14,260 bases of DNA from Desulfovibrio sp. UBA2564. Its GTDB lineage: Bacteria > Desulfobacterota > Desulfovibrionia > Desulfovibrionales > Desulfovibrionaceae. The stretch is from positions 1-14,260 of the forward strand of contig DDLU01000067.1 of assembly GCA_002340305.1 (NCBI GenBank), in the 5' to 3' direction. The notes under the pieces were generated by a model. The model made no database searches. It was not told where the DNA came from and saw only the letters and a program-made list of their open reading frames with translations. Each line of letters opens with the position of its first letter. Positions within the stretch are counted from its first letter, which is position 1. Below, piece after piece: positions 7,758 through 14,260 of the stretch. The translations under genes and the position numbers were made by a program.

Positions 7758-8513
7758 CTATCCACGCTTGGGAACATCTTTCAAAAATTCACTTTTCAAC
7801 AATCCCAGCTTATGTCCCAGAGTCTCACAGGAACAACGCAAAACCCCCAGACCGTACTTCACTGAACGGGCAAAGCTGATTGAAGAAGAGTCATCCATGT
7901 AGCGGGTCGGGCAGGTAACTTCCCCGATATCGTATCCGCCATAAATAATCTGGCAGAGCATCTGGTTATCAAAGATAAAATCATCGCTGTTATCTTCAAA
8001 TGGAATATTTTCCAGCAATTCGCGGGAAAAGGCACGATATCCGGTATGGTATTCCGAAAGATGGTAACCGACCAACAGATTCTGAAACCAGGTCAATGCC
8101 CGGTTGGAAATATATTTGTACGTGGGCATTCCGCCTTTACGCGCTCCGGTCCCCAGTATCCTTGAACCGAGCATGCAATCAAAAACACCGTTGGCAATGG
8201 GCGAAACCATGGCAGAGATAATCAACGGAGTGTACTGGTAATCCGGGTGGACCATAACGACTACATCTGCGCCCATTTCAAGTGCTGTGCGGTAACAGGT
8301 CTTCTGGTTCCCGCCATAGCCCAAATTACAGGCATGAACTACGGTTTTAATGCCCAGGTTTTCAGCCTGCGAGACTGTATCGTCACGGCTGCAATCATCA
8401 ACCAGCAGAATCTCATCGACCACATCAGCAGGTAATTCATCCAGAGTTTTTTTAAGAGTGGTAGCCGCATTATAAGCAGGCATAACCATTACAACTTTTT
8501 TACCATTCACCAT
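7758..8513 (-). CDS. GT2 glycosyltransferase of dolichyl/polyprenyl-phosphate mannose synthase (DPM1) type
   Basis: A 251-residue soluble GT-A enzyme. Residues 6-16 (KVVMVMPAYNA) start the Rossmann-like core. Nucleotide-sugar and metal-binding motifs are LLVDDCS (37-42) and HPDYQY (89-94), the DPM-like variant of DxD. GSRILGTG (116-123) and SEYHTGYRAF (153-162) complete the acceptor side. No C-terminal membrane helices are present, unlike longer GtrB-type relatives. The expected reaction is transfer of a hexose from a nucleotide sugar to polyprenyl phosphate on the cytoplasmic face; the sugar is not deducible. The adjacent TMTC-like enzyme could use this lipid-linked sugar. AGGAGA lies about 10 bases before the start. 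Confidence 0.9.
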   Translation of the reverse strand: MVNGKKVVMVMPAYNAATTLKKTLDELPADVVDEILLVDDCSRDDTVSQAENLGIKTVVHACNLGYGGNQKTCYRTALEMGADVVVMVHPDYQYTPLIISAMVSPIANGVFDCMLGSRILGTGARKGGMPTYKYISNRALTWFQNLLVGYHLSEYHTGYRAFSRELLENIPFEDNSDDFIFDNQMLCQIIYGGYDIGEVTCPTRYMDDSSSISFARSVKYGLGVLRCSCETLGHKLGLLKSEFLKDVPKRG

Positions 8514-8556
8514 TTTAAAATAATCTCCTGAGATTGACTGCCATCAATATTTTCAT

Positions 8557-8600
8557 GCGTTATCAACGCTTAAGATACAAAAACACTTAGATTGCTAAGT
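8557..8600. repeat. Two small inverted repeats between divergent genes
   Basis: GCGTT-ATC-AACGC (8557-8569) and ACTTAG-ATTG-CTAAGT (8585-8600) lie in the 216-bp gap between the divergent GT2 gene and the 8730 gene. Either could be an operator. Neither is followed by a T-run, so a terminator is unlikely. Nothing else in this gap could be identified. Confidence 0.3.
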
Positions 8601-8729
8601 CTGAATTGGCTTACCACCAAAGGCAGACCCTTATCAAGTTAGGTAAAGTTAAGCTGTTGCCTGCTGTCTCTCTTTTTAGTAACCAATCGGCATTTAAAGA
8701 TCCAAATTTTCAGAACAGGGGACTTAACA

Positions 8730-9188
8730 ATGCAGGAATCCGAAATCAAAAAATATATTTACAAGATTATTATGGACAAGTGCACTGCCGATGAGGAAGC
8801 CCGTCAGGACGCTCTCAGCGAGTTCATTGCCATGACCATGCCCAACATTGATGAAGGCGCGGTCCGCAACATAAAATCCATGATCCCACCCATCACCGAT
8901 CTCTACGATAAGTGGGCCAACATGTTTGTCGAACGCCTGCTGGAAACAGTTCCCCGCAACCAGATCGAAGAACTTTGCAGCGGAACACCGGATAACGATT
9001 CCGCACTGGTACTGGTCTACATCATGTTCATGGAATCCGAGCGCATGGAAAAACAGGTTGCCGACGATATTGCCGCTTTCGCACCCAAGCAGGATGACGA
9101 AGCCGGAAACATAGCCGGCGCATACATCCGTTCCAAGCTCACGCTCATTGCAGAAGAACAAAAAAAGAAAGACGCAACTATCCAATAA
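8730..9188 (+). CDS. Conserved-looking acidic helical protein of unknown function
   Basis: A 152-residue protein I do not recognise. It is acidic, almost certainly all-helical and soluble, and ends in a lysine-rich tail (AEEQKKKD). There is no signal peptide, membrane segment or cysteine motif; only one or two cysteines are scattered. An AGGGGA box lies just before the start. It ends 12 bp ahead of the dimethylargininase gene, whose ribosome site overlaps its stop codon region, so the two are surely co-transcribed. The tight spacing suggests a related role, but the sequence gives no clue which. Confidence 0.8.
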   Translation: MQESEIKKYIYKIIMDKCTADEEARQDALSEFIAMTMPNIDEGAVRNIKSMIPPITDLYDKWANMFVERLLETVPRNQIEELCSGTPDNDSALVLVYIMFMESERMEKQVADDIAAFAPKQDDEAGNIAGAYIRSKLTLIAEEQKKKDATIQ

Positions 9189-9200
9189 AGGAGACTGAAA

Positions 9201-9977
9201 ATGTTCAGCAAAGCAATCGTCAGAACCCCGGCTGAGAATCTCGGTCAGGGAATAACCGAAGCCGGGCTCGGCTGCCCGGATATGGCACTAACCCAAACCC
9301 AGCACAAAGGCTACATTGAGTATTTCGAACAAGCCGGAATAACCGTGACAGTGCTGCCCCCGGTAGAAAAGTTCCCGGATTCCGTCTTTGTCGAAGATAC
9401 TGCGGTTATGATCCCTCATGGAGATGAAACTGCAGCTTTCCTGACCTGCCCCGGTGCAGAATCAAGACGCGGCGAAATTAACGAAATCGAAGCGGCAATC
9501 GCTAATCAGGCTGACGTAATTATCCGCATGGAAGGAAGCGGGCTTATGGAAGGCGGTGATGTGCTGCTCATGGGCAAAACTTTCTACGTAGGCATCGACA
9601 CCCGTACCAATGCGGAAGGTTGCGAACAATTTGCCAAAGCAGCAGCCAGATTCGGCTACAAGACTGTTCCGGTTCCCTTTAAAAACGGCTTACCCCACCT
9701 CAAGACTGAAATGTCCGCCCTTGATGGGGAAACCCTGATCATAAGTGCTCGTTTTGCCGACCGTGAGGAATTTGCCGGATTCAAAAAACTGATTGTCCCC
9801 GAAGGCGAAGAGTATTGCTCCAACTGCCTCTATCTGGGACAAAAGCTGCTAGTCCCGCAAGGATTCCAGAAGACAGCAGAAATGCTCGATAAAAACGGCT
9901 ACAAGCCGGACTTCATCGACATGTCCGAGTTCCGCAAAATGGATGGCGGGCTGACCTGTTTATCTTTGAGGTGGTAA
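9201..9977 (+). CDS. Dimethylargininase (DDAH)-family amidinotransferase-fold hydrolase
   Basis: A 258-residue guanidino-group-modifying enzyme, the usual length for bacterial dimethylarginine dimethylaminohydrolases. Characterised family members hydrolyse N-omega-methylated arginines to citrulline and methylamines through a covalent cysteine intermediate. Visible residues are FPDSVFVEDTAV (58-69), Glu117 in MEGGD, His166 in LPHLKTEMS and the nucleophile Cys253 in GGLTCLSLRW near the C-terminus, a complete catalytic set. It lacks the longer insertions of arginine deiminases. A close relative acting on another guanidino compound cannot be excluded. AAAGGAG lies about eight bases before the start, in the 12-bp gap to the preceding gene. 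The protein should be cytoplasmic. Confidence 0.9.
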   Translation: MFSKAIVRTPAENLGQGITEAGLGCPDMALTQTQHKGYIEYFEQAGITVTVLPPVEKFPDSVFVEDTAVMIPHGDETAAFLTCPGAESRRGEINEIEAAIANQADVIIRMEGSGLMEGGDVLLMGKTFYVGIDTRTNAEGCEQFAKAAARFGYKTVPVPFKNGLPHLKTEMSALDGETLIISARFADREEFAGFKKLIVPEGEEYCSNCLYLGQKLLVPQGFQKTAEMLDKNGYKPDFIDMSEFRKMDGGLTCLSLRW

Positions 9978-9978
9978 T

Positions 9979-10008
9979 AAAAAAGCCAGCCTTTTTCGAA
10001 GGCTGGCT
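9979..10008 (-). terminator. Strong intrinsic terminator pointing left, just behind the dimethylargininase gene
   Basis: AGCCAGCCTT (9984-9993) and AAGGCTGGCT (9999-10008) form a perfect 10-bp stem with a five-base loop. The T-run (TTTTTT) exists only on the minus strand at 9979-9984; on the plus strand the stem is followed by AAGCCTGCC. It therefore ends leftward transcription, although the hairpin may also stabilise the 3' end of the plus-strand transcript. Confidence 0.75.
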
Positions 10009-10145
10009 AAGCCTGCCGATTAGGATTCGTCGCCAGTGGATATCTCCCGGTCCTGATTATCCTATCCGGCGAAAGTGCAGGCGATAACTCCGGGGCCGCA
10101 TAAAGGCTGATAAGTGGTCCAAGGGATGGGGGGAAGGCGCATAAC
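9979..10145 (-). ncRNA. Candidate structured small RNA ending at an intrinsic terminator
   Basis: No convincing gene occupies this stretch. On the minus strand it contains three nested helices: GCCTGC/GCAGGC (10077-10082 with 10011-10016), TCGCC/GGCGA (10068-10072 with 10030-10034) and GGATA/TATCC (10063-10067 with 10038-10042). The apical loop is rich in GGA. The terminator follows within a few bases, so an RNA would end here with no protein gene downstream on this strand. The 5' end and promoter are unclear, and the start given is a guess. It does not match the conserved cores of SRP RNA, 6S RNA, RNase P, tmRNA or the common riboswitches that I can recall. An unbroken 26-codon frame (10062-10142, minus) lacks a ribosome site. 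Confidence 0.4.
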
Positions 10146-10185
10146 AAGATAAAATTACGCAGTTTGTTCCATGGTGCGACTTAAA

Positions 10186-10278
10186 TCAAAATACAAAATC
10201 AGCGCTAGTCAGATCAATCTCCTCAGGAAGCAGCAAAGCAATTGCAATAAACACGGCGACAATCCCTCCAGCGACCAC
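10186..10278 (-). CDS. Possible 30-residue membrane peptide
   Basis: A GTG-started frame of 30 residues encodes a clear hydrophobic helix (GGIVAVFIAIALLLP) and an acidic tail (EEIDLTSADFVF). Codon choice looks like neighbouring genes. The open frame extends upstream without an ATG to the stop of the glycosyltransferase gene, and no ribosome site precedes the GTG, so it may be a remnant. An overlapping ATG frame is cysteine- and arginine-rich and looks non-coding. Confidence 0.25.
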   Translation of the reverse strand: MVAGGIVAVFIAIALLLPEEIDLTSADFVF

Positions 10279-10332
10279 TAAGCCGGAAAAGACAGGAAAC
10301 GGGAGTGGGCATAAGTCTTGGCTTTTAATTCG

Positions 10333-11988
10333 TTAATATTCCTGCAAGCGCTTGGAGATCTGTCCGGATTGATCACGGCTTCTCAGGGTCATGGCGAAAG
10401 CTCTTTCCTGACCTTTTTCGTGGGCCAAGGTTCTTGCGACTTCAAGCTTCTTCATTCCTTCATCAAGCCGGTAGGTATGTAAATTCGTAATGCCCAGCTC
10501 AAACGCAAGCCTCCAATCCTTGAATTCCTGCGCCACTAAGGAAGTAAGAAAACCATCCCTGACCTGATCCAATTCTTTACGGGACCGCAACATGGTCTCG
10601 ATGAGCTTTAAAACCCCAACATCACCCGGCTGAGCCTCATTGAGTGCCACGAGACAATCCATAACTGTATGCGGCAGATGAGTCTTGCTGTTAAAGGAAA
10701 ATCCTCCCCGGAAAAACATGTCGTGACGTTTGAGTTCCTTAGCCCAAAGAATCAGCAAATCTTTTGGGGTCTTGGGCGGCAGTTTGCTGCCTTTCGCCGC
10801 ATTCAGGTACCGATACCAAAACGCCTTTGCTGCATCCCAATTTCCAAGGCGCAAGGCCGCTGCTGATGCAGTAAAATTCAAACGGAAAGAATCTTCGAAC
10901 ATCTTGCCGCCAAGTAACATCATTAAATTTTCCTCTATTACAGAACCGGCACCGACAACGGTTTGCACTCTCAAAGTTGCAATAACCACAGATTCGTCTT
11001 GCTTAATGGTGGATAGCAGCGACAACACTTCGCCGACCGGTATTTTGAGCATACCGGATTCCCACATTGAGGCCACGGTAATCGCCAGCCATTTATCAGC
11101 ATCAGGACCGACAGATCTACAACGGACAGCATCTTTGACATATTCCAGAATCGTTTCGATGCGGTGGCTGGGCAAATGTTCGGAGTGCACCCGCTTATAA
11201 GCAGCTTCGCTCATGGACTGCACCAATTGATCATTGCCCAGATAGAGCTTCAACTTCTCTTCCAACTCTATAGCGTCTGCATAGGTGTCCATTTCTTTTC
11301 CGGGTTCAAACAACGAGGCCTGCTCATCACCTAAATCCTGAGTAAGCAACAAACATCCGCAGGAAGTCCCTTCAAAAAGTCTGAAATTTACTTCACCCAG
11401 AATGGACTCATTTGGAATTATCTTCGTATCCTGATACAAGGCCAGCATCTCGCTATAAGTCAGAGACTGCTCAACAGGAAAGGTCCGTTCCCCCACCCTG
11501 CTGTTGATAAAATCAACCATCCATTTCCGCCCCGGGCGCTGCTCACTCAACCGCCCGACAAAAGCGATATCATTTTTGCGCTCCGCAATTGGAGGCGAAG
11601 CCATATCCAAGGCAAATCTGGGCAGCCAGCGAACATCTTTTACGCCATCAGCCTTAAATAAAGGGACTATAGATTTCTGTGTGGAAAGAGTTTGGTCAAA
11701 AAGGCGCGCATAGGAGCTGTGCCAATGCAAATTCAAATGAGGATCAGTAGCCCAAAAAAAAGTGGGACAATCAAGCTCATCCAGCCCTTGAAGCAGGGTA
11801 CGCCTTCCGAGACATTCGACCTGCAATACTAAATCAGGGGCAAAAGATTTAATTTCTAAGGCTTCCGGGAGATTGAAAAAAACTTCTTCGGTGTGCGCAA
11901 GATAAAAGACAGCATGACCTTGCTGTCTCAGTGCAGCAACGCCTGCGTCAAACGGCCCCACAATACAAATATTGAGTTTATCTTTCAT
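10333..11988 (-). CDS. CgeB-like family 1-type glycosyltransferase with helical C-terminal extension
   Basis: A 551-residue cytoplasmic protein. The N-terminal half (about 1-290) resembles CgeB/GT4-like glycosyltransferases: KLNICIVGPF opens the first Rossmann-type fold, FFWATDPHLNLHW lies at 78-90, NDIAFVGRLSEQRPGRK at about 139-155 starts the second domain, and EVNFRLFEGTSCGCLLLTQD (199-218) is the sugar-nucleotide-binding Glyco_trans_1_2 motif with its conserved glutamate. Residues 290-551 are helical and TPR-like without a named domain. Such proteins in related bacteria often occur with surface polysaccharide or flagellin glycosylation genes, but none adjoin here, so the acceptor is open. 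The start at 11988 has only a weak AAGG some 15 bases upstream, but the first strand fits the fold. Confidence 0.8.
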   Translation of the reverse strand: MKDKLNICIVGPFDAGVAALRQQGHAVFYLAHTEEVFFNLPEALEIKSFAPDLVLQVECLGRRTLLQGLDELDCPTFFWATDPHLNLHWHSSYARLFDQTLSTQKSIVPLFKADGVKDVRWLPRFALDMASPPIAERKNDIAFVGRLSEQRPGRKWMVDFINSRVGERTFPVEQSLTYSEMLALYQDTKIIPNESILGEVNFRLFEGTSCGCLLLTQDLGDEQASLFEPGKEMDTYADAIELEEKLKLYLGNDQLVQSMSEAAYKRVHSEHLPSHRIETILEYVKDAVRCRSVGPDADKWLAITVASMWESGMLKIPVGEVLSLLSTIKQDESVVIATLRVQTVVGAGSVIEENLMMLLGGKMFEDSFRLNFTASAAALRLGNWDAAKAFWYRYLNAAKGSKLPPKTPKDLLILWAKELKRHDMFFRGGFSFNSKTHLPHTVMDCLVALNEAQPGDVGVLKLIETMLRSRKELDQVRDGFLTSLVAQEFKDWRLAFELGITNLHTYRLDEGMKKLEVARTLAHEKGQERAFAMTLRSRDQSGQISKRLQEY

Positions 11989-12059
11989 AATACCGGCTTG
12001 CCTTCTGATTTATTCATAGAACTAAGGTAAATATCCACCTACAACATTATTCTCTAAAA

Positions 12060-12164
12060 TCAGTACACCTTCAGGCTCTGCAAGCCAAGCAGCTCATCGT
12101 AAAGTTGAACTTGACGCTCAGCTGCATCCCGCAACACACCCAATCGGTGCAAAACTTTTTCCAT
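12060..12164 (-). CDS. Possible 34-residue helical peptide or gene remnant
   Basis: An ATG-started frame of 34 residues encodes a continuous amphipathic helix (AAERQVQLYDELLGLQSL). It lies about 70 bp upstream of the CgeB-like gene on the same strand. There is no good ribosome site, and a stop codon directly precedes the ATG. It may be a short real gene, the remnant of a helical protein, or chance. The rest of the 11989-12262 gap shows nothing I can name. Confidence 0.25.
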   Translation of the reverse strand: MEKVLHRLGVLRDAAERQVQLYDELLGLQSLKVY

Positions 12165-12262
12165 TTAGCACAAGCTTTCCCAACAAATTTGAAGTATCTT
12201 ATTTTCTAACTCGAAAACATCGATTCGTTTTTGTTTCACATAACAACAGATGAGGTCTGGAT

Positions 12263-13213
12263 ATGAAAACAAGAAGAACAAAACTAGCATTAATTGGAAC
12301 CGGAATGGTAGGCGCAGCATTCGCGTATGCTCTAAGCCTGAAGCGACTGGTGAATGAACTGGTTTTGGTGGATATTGATCAAGCACGTGCCGAAGGTGAA
12401 GCCATGGACCTCCGGCATGGTTTACCACTAATCGGCCCCATGGAAATCAAAGCCGGTGGATATGATGATTGCGCTGATGCAGACATTGTGGTCATCACTG
12501 CCGGAGCGAACCAAAAACCAAGGCAAACTCGGCTGGATTTACTCAAGATCAACGCCAAAATCGTTTCCGATATTGCAGATAACATTCTCAAATTAGGCGG
12601 CGAACCGATCATCATTGTTGCCTCCAATCCCGTGGACGTACTGACCCTCGACCTACTTAAAACAACCGGACTTCCCAAAGGAAAGATCATCGGTTCCGGC
12701 ACAGTGCTGGACAGTTCCCGCCTACGCCAGATTCTTGCGGAACGTCTTGATGTGGATGTGCGCAGCGTTCATGCTCACATCATTGGCGAGCACGGAGACT
12801 CAGAACTTGCGGTCTGGAGTCAGGCCAATGTTTCCTGCGTACCTCTGGAAAGATGTTTTGCCCAACGCAATGTCCCGTTCAGCCGCGAAATTCGTGATGA
12901 AATTTTAAATCAAGTCCGCAGGGCAGCTTACGAAGTGATCGACCGCAAAGGAGCAACTTCCAATGCCATAGGAGTAGCCCTATGCCGAATTGTTGAAGCT
13001 ATCATCAAAGATGAAAAGAGTGTGCTCACCGTATCGACCTGCGTCTCAGGACTACACAGCCTGCCGGAAGTATGCTTGACAATGCCCTGCATAATTGGTG
13101 AAAATGGAGTGGAAACAGTTCTTGAAACCCTTCTCGATAAGGAAGAATATGACACATTGCACCAATCTGCTAAGGTGCTTTTAAAACATGCCCAAGACAT
13201 AGGAATCCTCTAA
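12263..13213 (+). CDS. ldh: NAD-dependent L-lactate dehydrogenase
   Basis: A 316-residue protein of the lactate/malate dehydrogenase family that interconverts pyruvate and L-lactate with NADH/NAD+ in the cytoplasm. The Rossmann loop is GTGMVG (12-17) with Asp37 as the ribose-binding acid. Gln85 in NQKPRQTR occupies the position that selects lactate over malate, where malate dehydrogenases have Arg. Other catalytic residues are Arg90, Asp150 and Arg153 (LDSSRLR), His177 (IGEHGDS) and Thr232 (KGATSNAIG). Arg155 and His170 match residues that bind fructose-1,6-bisphosphate in allosteric bacterial enzymes. The mobile loop reads KPRQTR instead of the usual KPGETR. GAGG is seven bases before the start. 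The gene stands alone, followed by a terminator. Confidence 0.93.
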   Translation: MKTRRTKLALIGTGMVGAAFAYALSLKRLVNELVLVDIDQARAEGEAMDLRHGLPLIGPMEIKAGGYDDCADADIVVITAGANQKPRQTRLDLLKINAKIVSDIADNILKLGGEPIIIVASNPVDVLTLDLLKTTGLPKGKIIGSGTVLDSSRLRQILAERLDVDVRSVHAHIIGEHGDSELAVWSQANVSCVPLERCFAQRNVPFSREIRDEILNQVRRAAYEVIDRKGATSNAIGVALCRIVEAIIKDEKSVLTVSTCVSGLHSLPEVCLTMPCIIGENGVETVLETLLDKEEYDTLHQSAKVLLKHAQDIGIL

Positions 13214-13235
13214 AAAACACAATATTAGATTAACA

Positions 13236-13265
13236 TTGACATTTACAGTATAAAAATAGTTAAAT
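13236..13265 (+). promoter_or_regulatory. Candidate promoter ahead of a palindrome and terminator
   Basis: A perfect TTGACA at 13236-13241 and a weak TTAAAT at 13260-13265 are spaced by 18 bp in an AT-rich region after the lactate dehydrogenase gene. Transcription would start near 13272 and meet the terminator at 13301-13332 after about 60 bases. Confidence 0.3.
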
Positions 13266-13282
13266 AATATAAAGCTTAAGAC

Positions 13283-13298
13283 TTAAATACGTATTTAA
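13283..13298. repeat. 16-bp perfect palindrome
   Basis: TTAAATACGTATTTAA reads the same on both strands. It sits between the candidate promoter and the terminator stem and could be an operator, though AT-rich palindromes also arise by chance. Confidence 0.5.
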
Positions 13299-13300
13299 AA

Positions 13301-13332
13301 AAGAGGAGGCAGCACAGACTGCCTCCTCTTTT
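13301..13332 (+). terminator. Intrinsic terminator after the lactate dehydrogenase gene
   Basis: AAGAGGAGGCAG (13301-13312) and CTGCCTCCTCTT (13319-13330) form a perfect 12-bp stem with a six-base loop, followed by TTTT overlapping the stem end. A run of A residues before the stem would allow it to act leftward as well. Confidence 0.88.
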
Positions 13333-13428
13333 CATTACAGAACCATAATCCAATTATTTATTTGCCGTTTTAAATTTTTTGCTATTTCTTAATTCTTTTT
13401 TTAAAAGCCAAAAATCAAAGGACTCAGC

Positions 13429-14091
13429 ATGCTGGACATGAACACAGAAGAAAAACATATTTCCAATTATATAAAAGGTAAATACCCCAACAAGGTTAAA
13501 TCCCTTTTCAAGGCCATCTTAAAAAATAACAAAACCAAAACCCTTGAAGTCGGCTGCGGTTTCGGTTCATCGGCAGTATTCTTTTCATTAAAAGGAAAGC
13601 AGGTAACTGCGACCGACCTTTCCGCAACAAATATCAGCCAGACCCAACAACTTTCCGATAAGCACAATGCTGGTGTCCGCTGCCTGCAGCTTGATGCTAC
13701 CAAGCCGCTAGATGAGAAATTCGACATCGTCTACTCGTTTGATATGTACGAACATCTTCCGTATGAATTGCAGGAAGCCCACCTCAAGGCTGTATACGAA
13801 ATGCTCGAAAACGGTGGGAGCTTCTATGTTCGCGCCCCGCACCTCCTCAATATTCGCCAGCACATTCCCGAACACATCGGCCTGCCCACCTACGCAAGTA
13901 TTTACAAACTTGGCTCCAAGGTAGGATTTAAGGTCGAACCATTCTTCGGACATACACGATTCACTACTTCAATGATTCCTTACCTGTGCGTTGAGAAAGC
14001 GATTGCAAAGGTCAATACTCCCGAAACAAGATATCAGATGCTGAAAAAAGTCGGCATGGCAAATGTTGTGGTAAAGTTGTCTAAGCAATAA
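13429..14091 (+). CDS. Class I SAM-dependent methyltransferase, substrate unknown
   Basis: A 220-residue methyltransferase of the type 11/UbiE-like fold. Motif I is LEVGCGFG (39-46), the acidic residue that binds the SAM ribose is Asp63 in TATDLS, and the post-II region reads FDIVYSFDMYEHL (98-110). The C-terminal third (GLPTYASIYKLGSKVGFKVE) is typical of methyltransferases acting on small molecules or sugars. No membrane segment or signal is present. AAAGGA lies six bases before the start at 13429; an internal ATG four codons later has no better site. It follows the lactate dehydrogenase terminator, so it is probably transcribed separately. The substrate cannot be inferred. Confidence 0.85.
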   Translation: MLDMNTEEKHISNYIKGKYPNKVKSLFKAILKNNKTKTLEVGCGFGSSAVFFSLKGKQVTATDLSATNISQTQQLSDKHNAGVRCLQLDATKPLDEKFDIVYSFDMYEHLPYELQEAHLKAVYEMLENGGSFYVRAPHLLNIRQHIPEHIGLPTYASIYKLGSKVGFKVEPFFGHTRFTTSMIPYLCVEKAIAKVNTPETRYQMLKKVGMANVVVKLSKQ

Positions 14092-14103
14092 CATGCTGTT
14101 ATT
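14087..14103 (+). other. Weak hairpin over the methyltransferase stop codon
   Basis: AATAACA and TGTTATT flank TGC and can pair over seven bases, overlapping the stop codon. The stem is AT-rich and lacks a T-run, so it is at best a weak terminator. Confidence 0.3.
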
Positions 14104-14213
14104 ACGAATAATTTACGACACAAATAAAATACAGTTAAAATTATAATTTTCTTAGAACTTTATAGTTGCGAGCAGACACAGATTTACATAAAAGTTTCTT
14201 CACGAAATCACAC

Positions 14214-14237
14214 TTAAGCGTCGCTTAACACGCTTAA
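14214..14237. promoter_or_regulatory. Inverted repeat plus a third half-site at the right edge
   Basis: TTAAGCG-T-CGCTTAA (14214-14228) is a near-perfect dyad, and a further CGCTTAA follows at 14231-14237. This pattern suits a regulator binding site ahead of a gene beyond the window. The rest of 14092-14260 shows no gene. Confidence 0.35.
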
Positions 14238-14260
14238 TATATATGCGGAGCCGTAGTTAA

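Noticed and set aside
8724..9185. Long antisense frame of 153 residues covering the whole 8730-9188 gene
   Set aside because: It is a mirror of the sense gene, which has a ribosome site and a tight link to the next gene. The antisense product has no recognisable features and no ribosome site.
10043..10062. Resemblance of CAGGACCGGGAG on the minus strand to the SRP RNA core
   Set aside because: The conserved GGAAGGAAGCAGCC part of the SRP RNA is absent and the surrounding helices differ.
10062..10142. A 26-codon minus-strand reading frame inside the candidate RNA
   Set aside because: It has no ribosome site, and its composition is explained by the C-rich arms of the putative RNA. Kept only as a possibility in the RNA entry.

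Overview
The window looks like chromosomal backbone of a mesophilic, moderate-GC sulfate-reducing deltaproteobacterium of the Desulfovibrio/Maridesulfovibrio type. This is an inference from gene content and protein style: a dicluster ferredoxin, an HD-GYP regulator, a DUF401 transporter, a TMTC-like glycosyltransferase and a stand-alone NAD-dependent L-lactate dehydrogenase. No 16S rRNA or other marker confirms it. I see no phage, transposon, CRISPR, tRNA or rRNA.

Layout. Positions 1-1914 (minus) hold an apparent two-gene unit: a STAS-domain protein with a long unassigned C-terminal region, then the start of a periplasmic binding protein that runs off the left edge. Positions 2062-2753 (plus) hold a ferredoxin-type gene broken by an 11-bp tandem duplication inside its first 4Fe-4S motif. 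An HD-GYP response regulator faces it (2766-3875, minus). Next on the minus strand come a cyclophilin with a clear terminator, a DUF401 membrane permease, a TMTC-like membrane glycosyltransferase with four TPRs, and a DPM1-like GT2 glycosyltransferase. The GT2 and TMTC-like genes lie 12 bp apart and make a plausible two-step, lipid-linked sugar-transfer system.

On the plus strand at 8730-9977 are a helical protein of unknown function and a dimethylargininase-family hydrolase, 12 bp apart. A gene-poor stretch of about 350 bp follows (9978-10332). It carries a 10-bp intrinsic terminator pointing left and, just upstream of it on the minus strand, a nested stem structure, so it may encode a small RNA. 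It also holds a possible 30-residue membrane peptide. A CgeB-like glycosyltransferase (10333-11988, minus), an L-lactate dehydrogenase (12263-13213, plus) and a class I methyltransferase (13429-14091, plus) complete the window.

The observations most worth checking are the 11-bp duplication that splits the ferredoxin gene, the candidate non-coding RNA at about 9979-10145 on the minus strand, and the unassigned C-terminal domain of the STAS protein. No complete new system is evident; most of the window is ordinary core genome.
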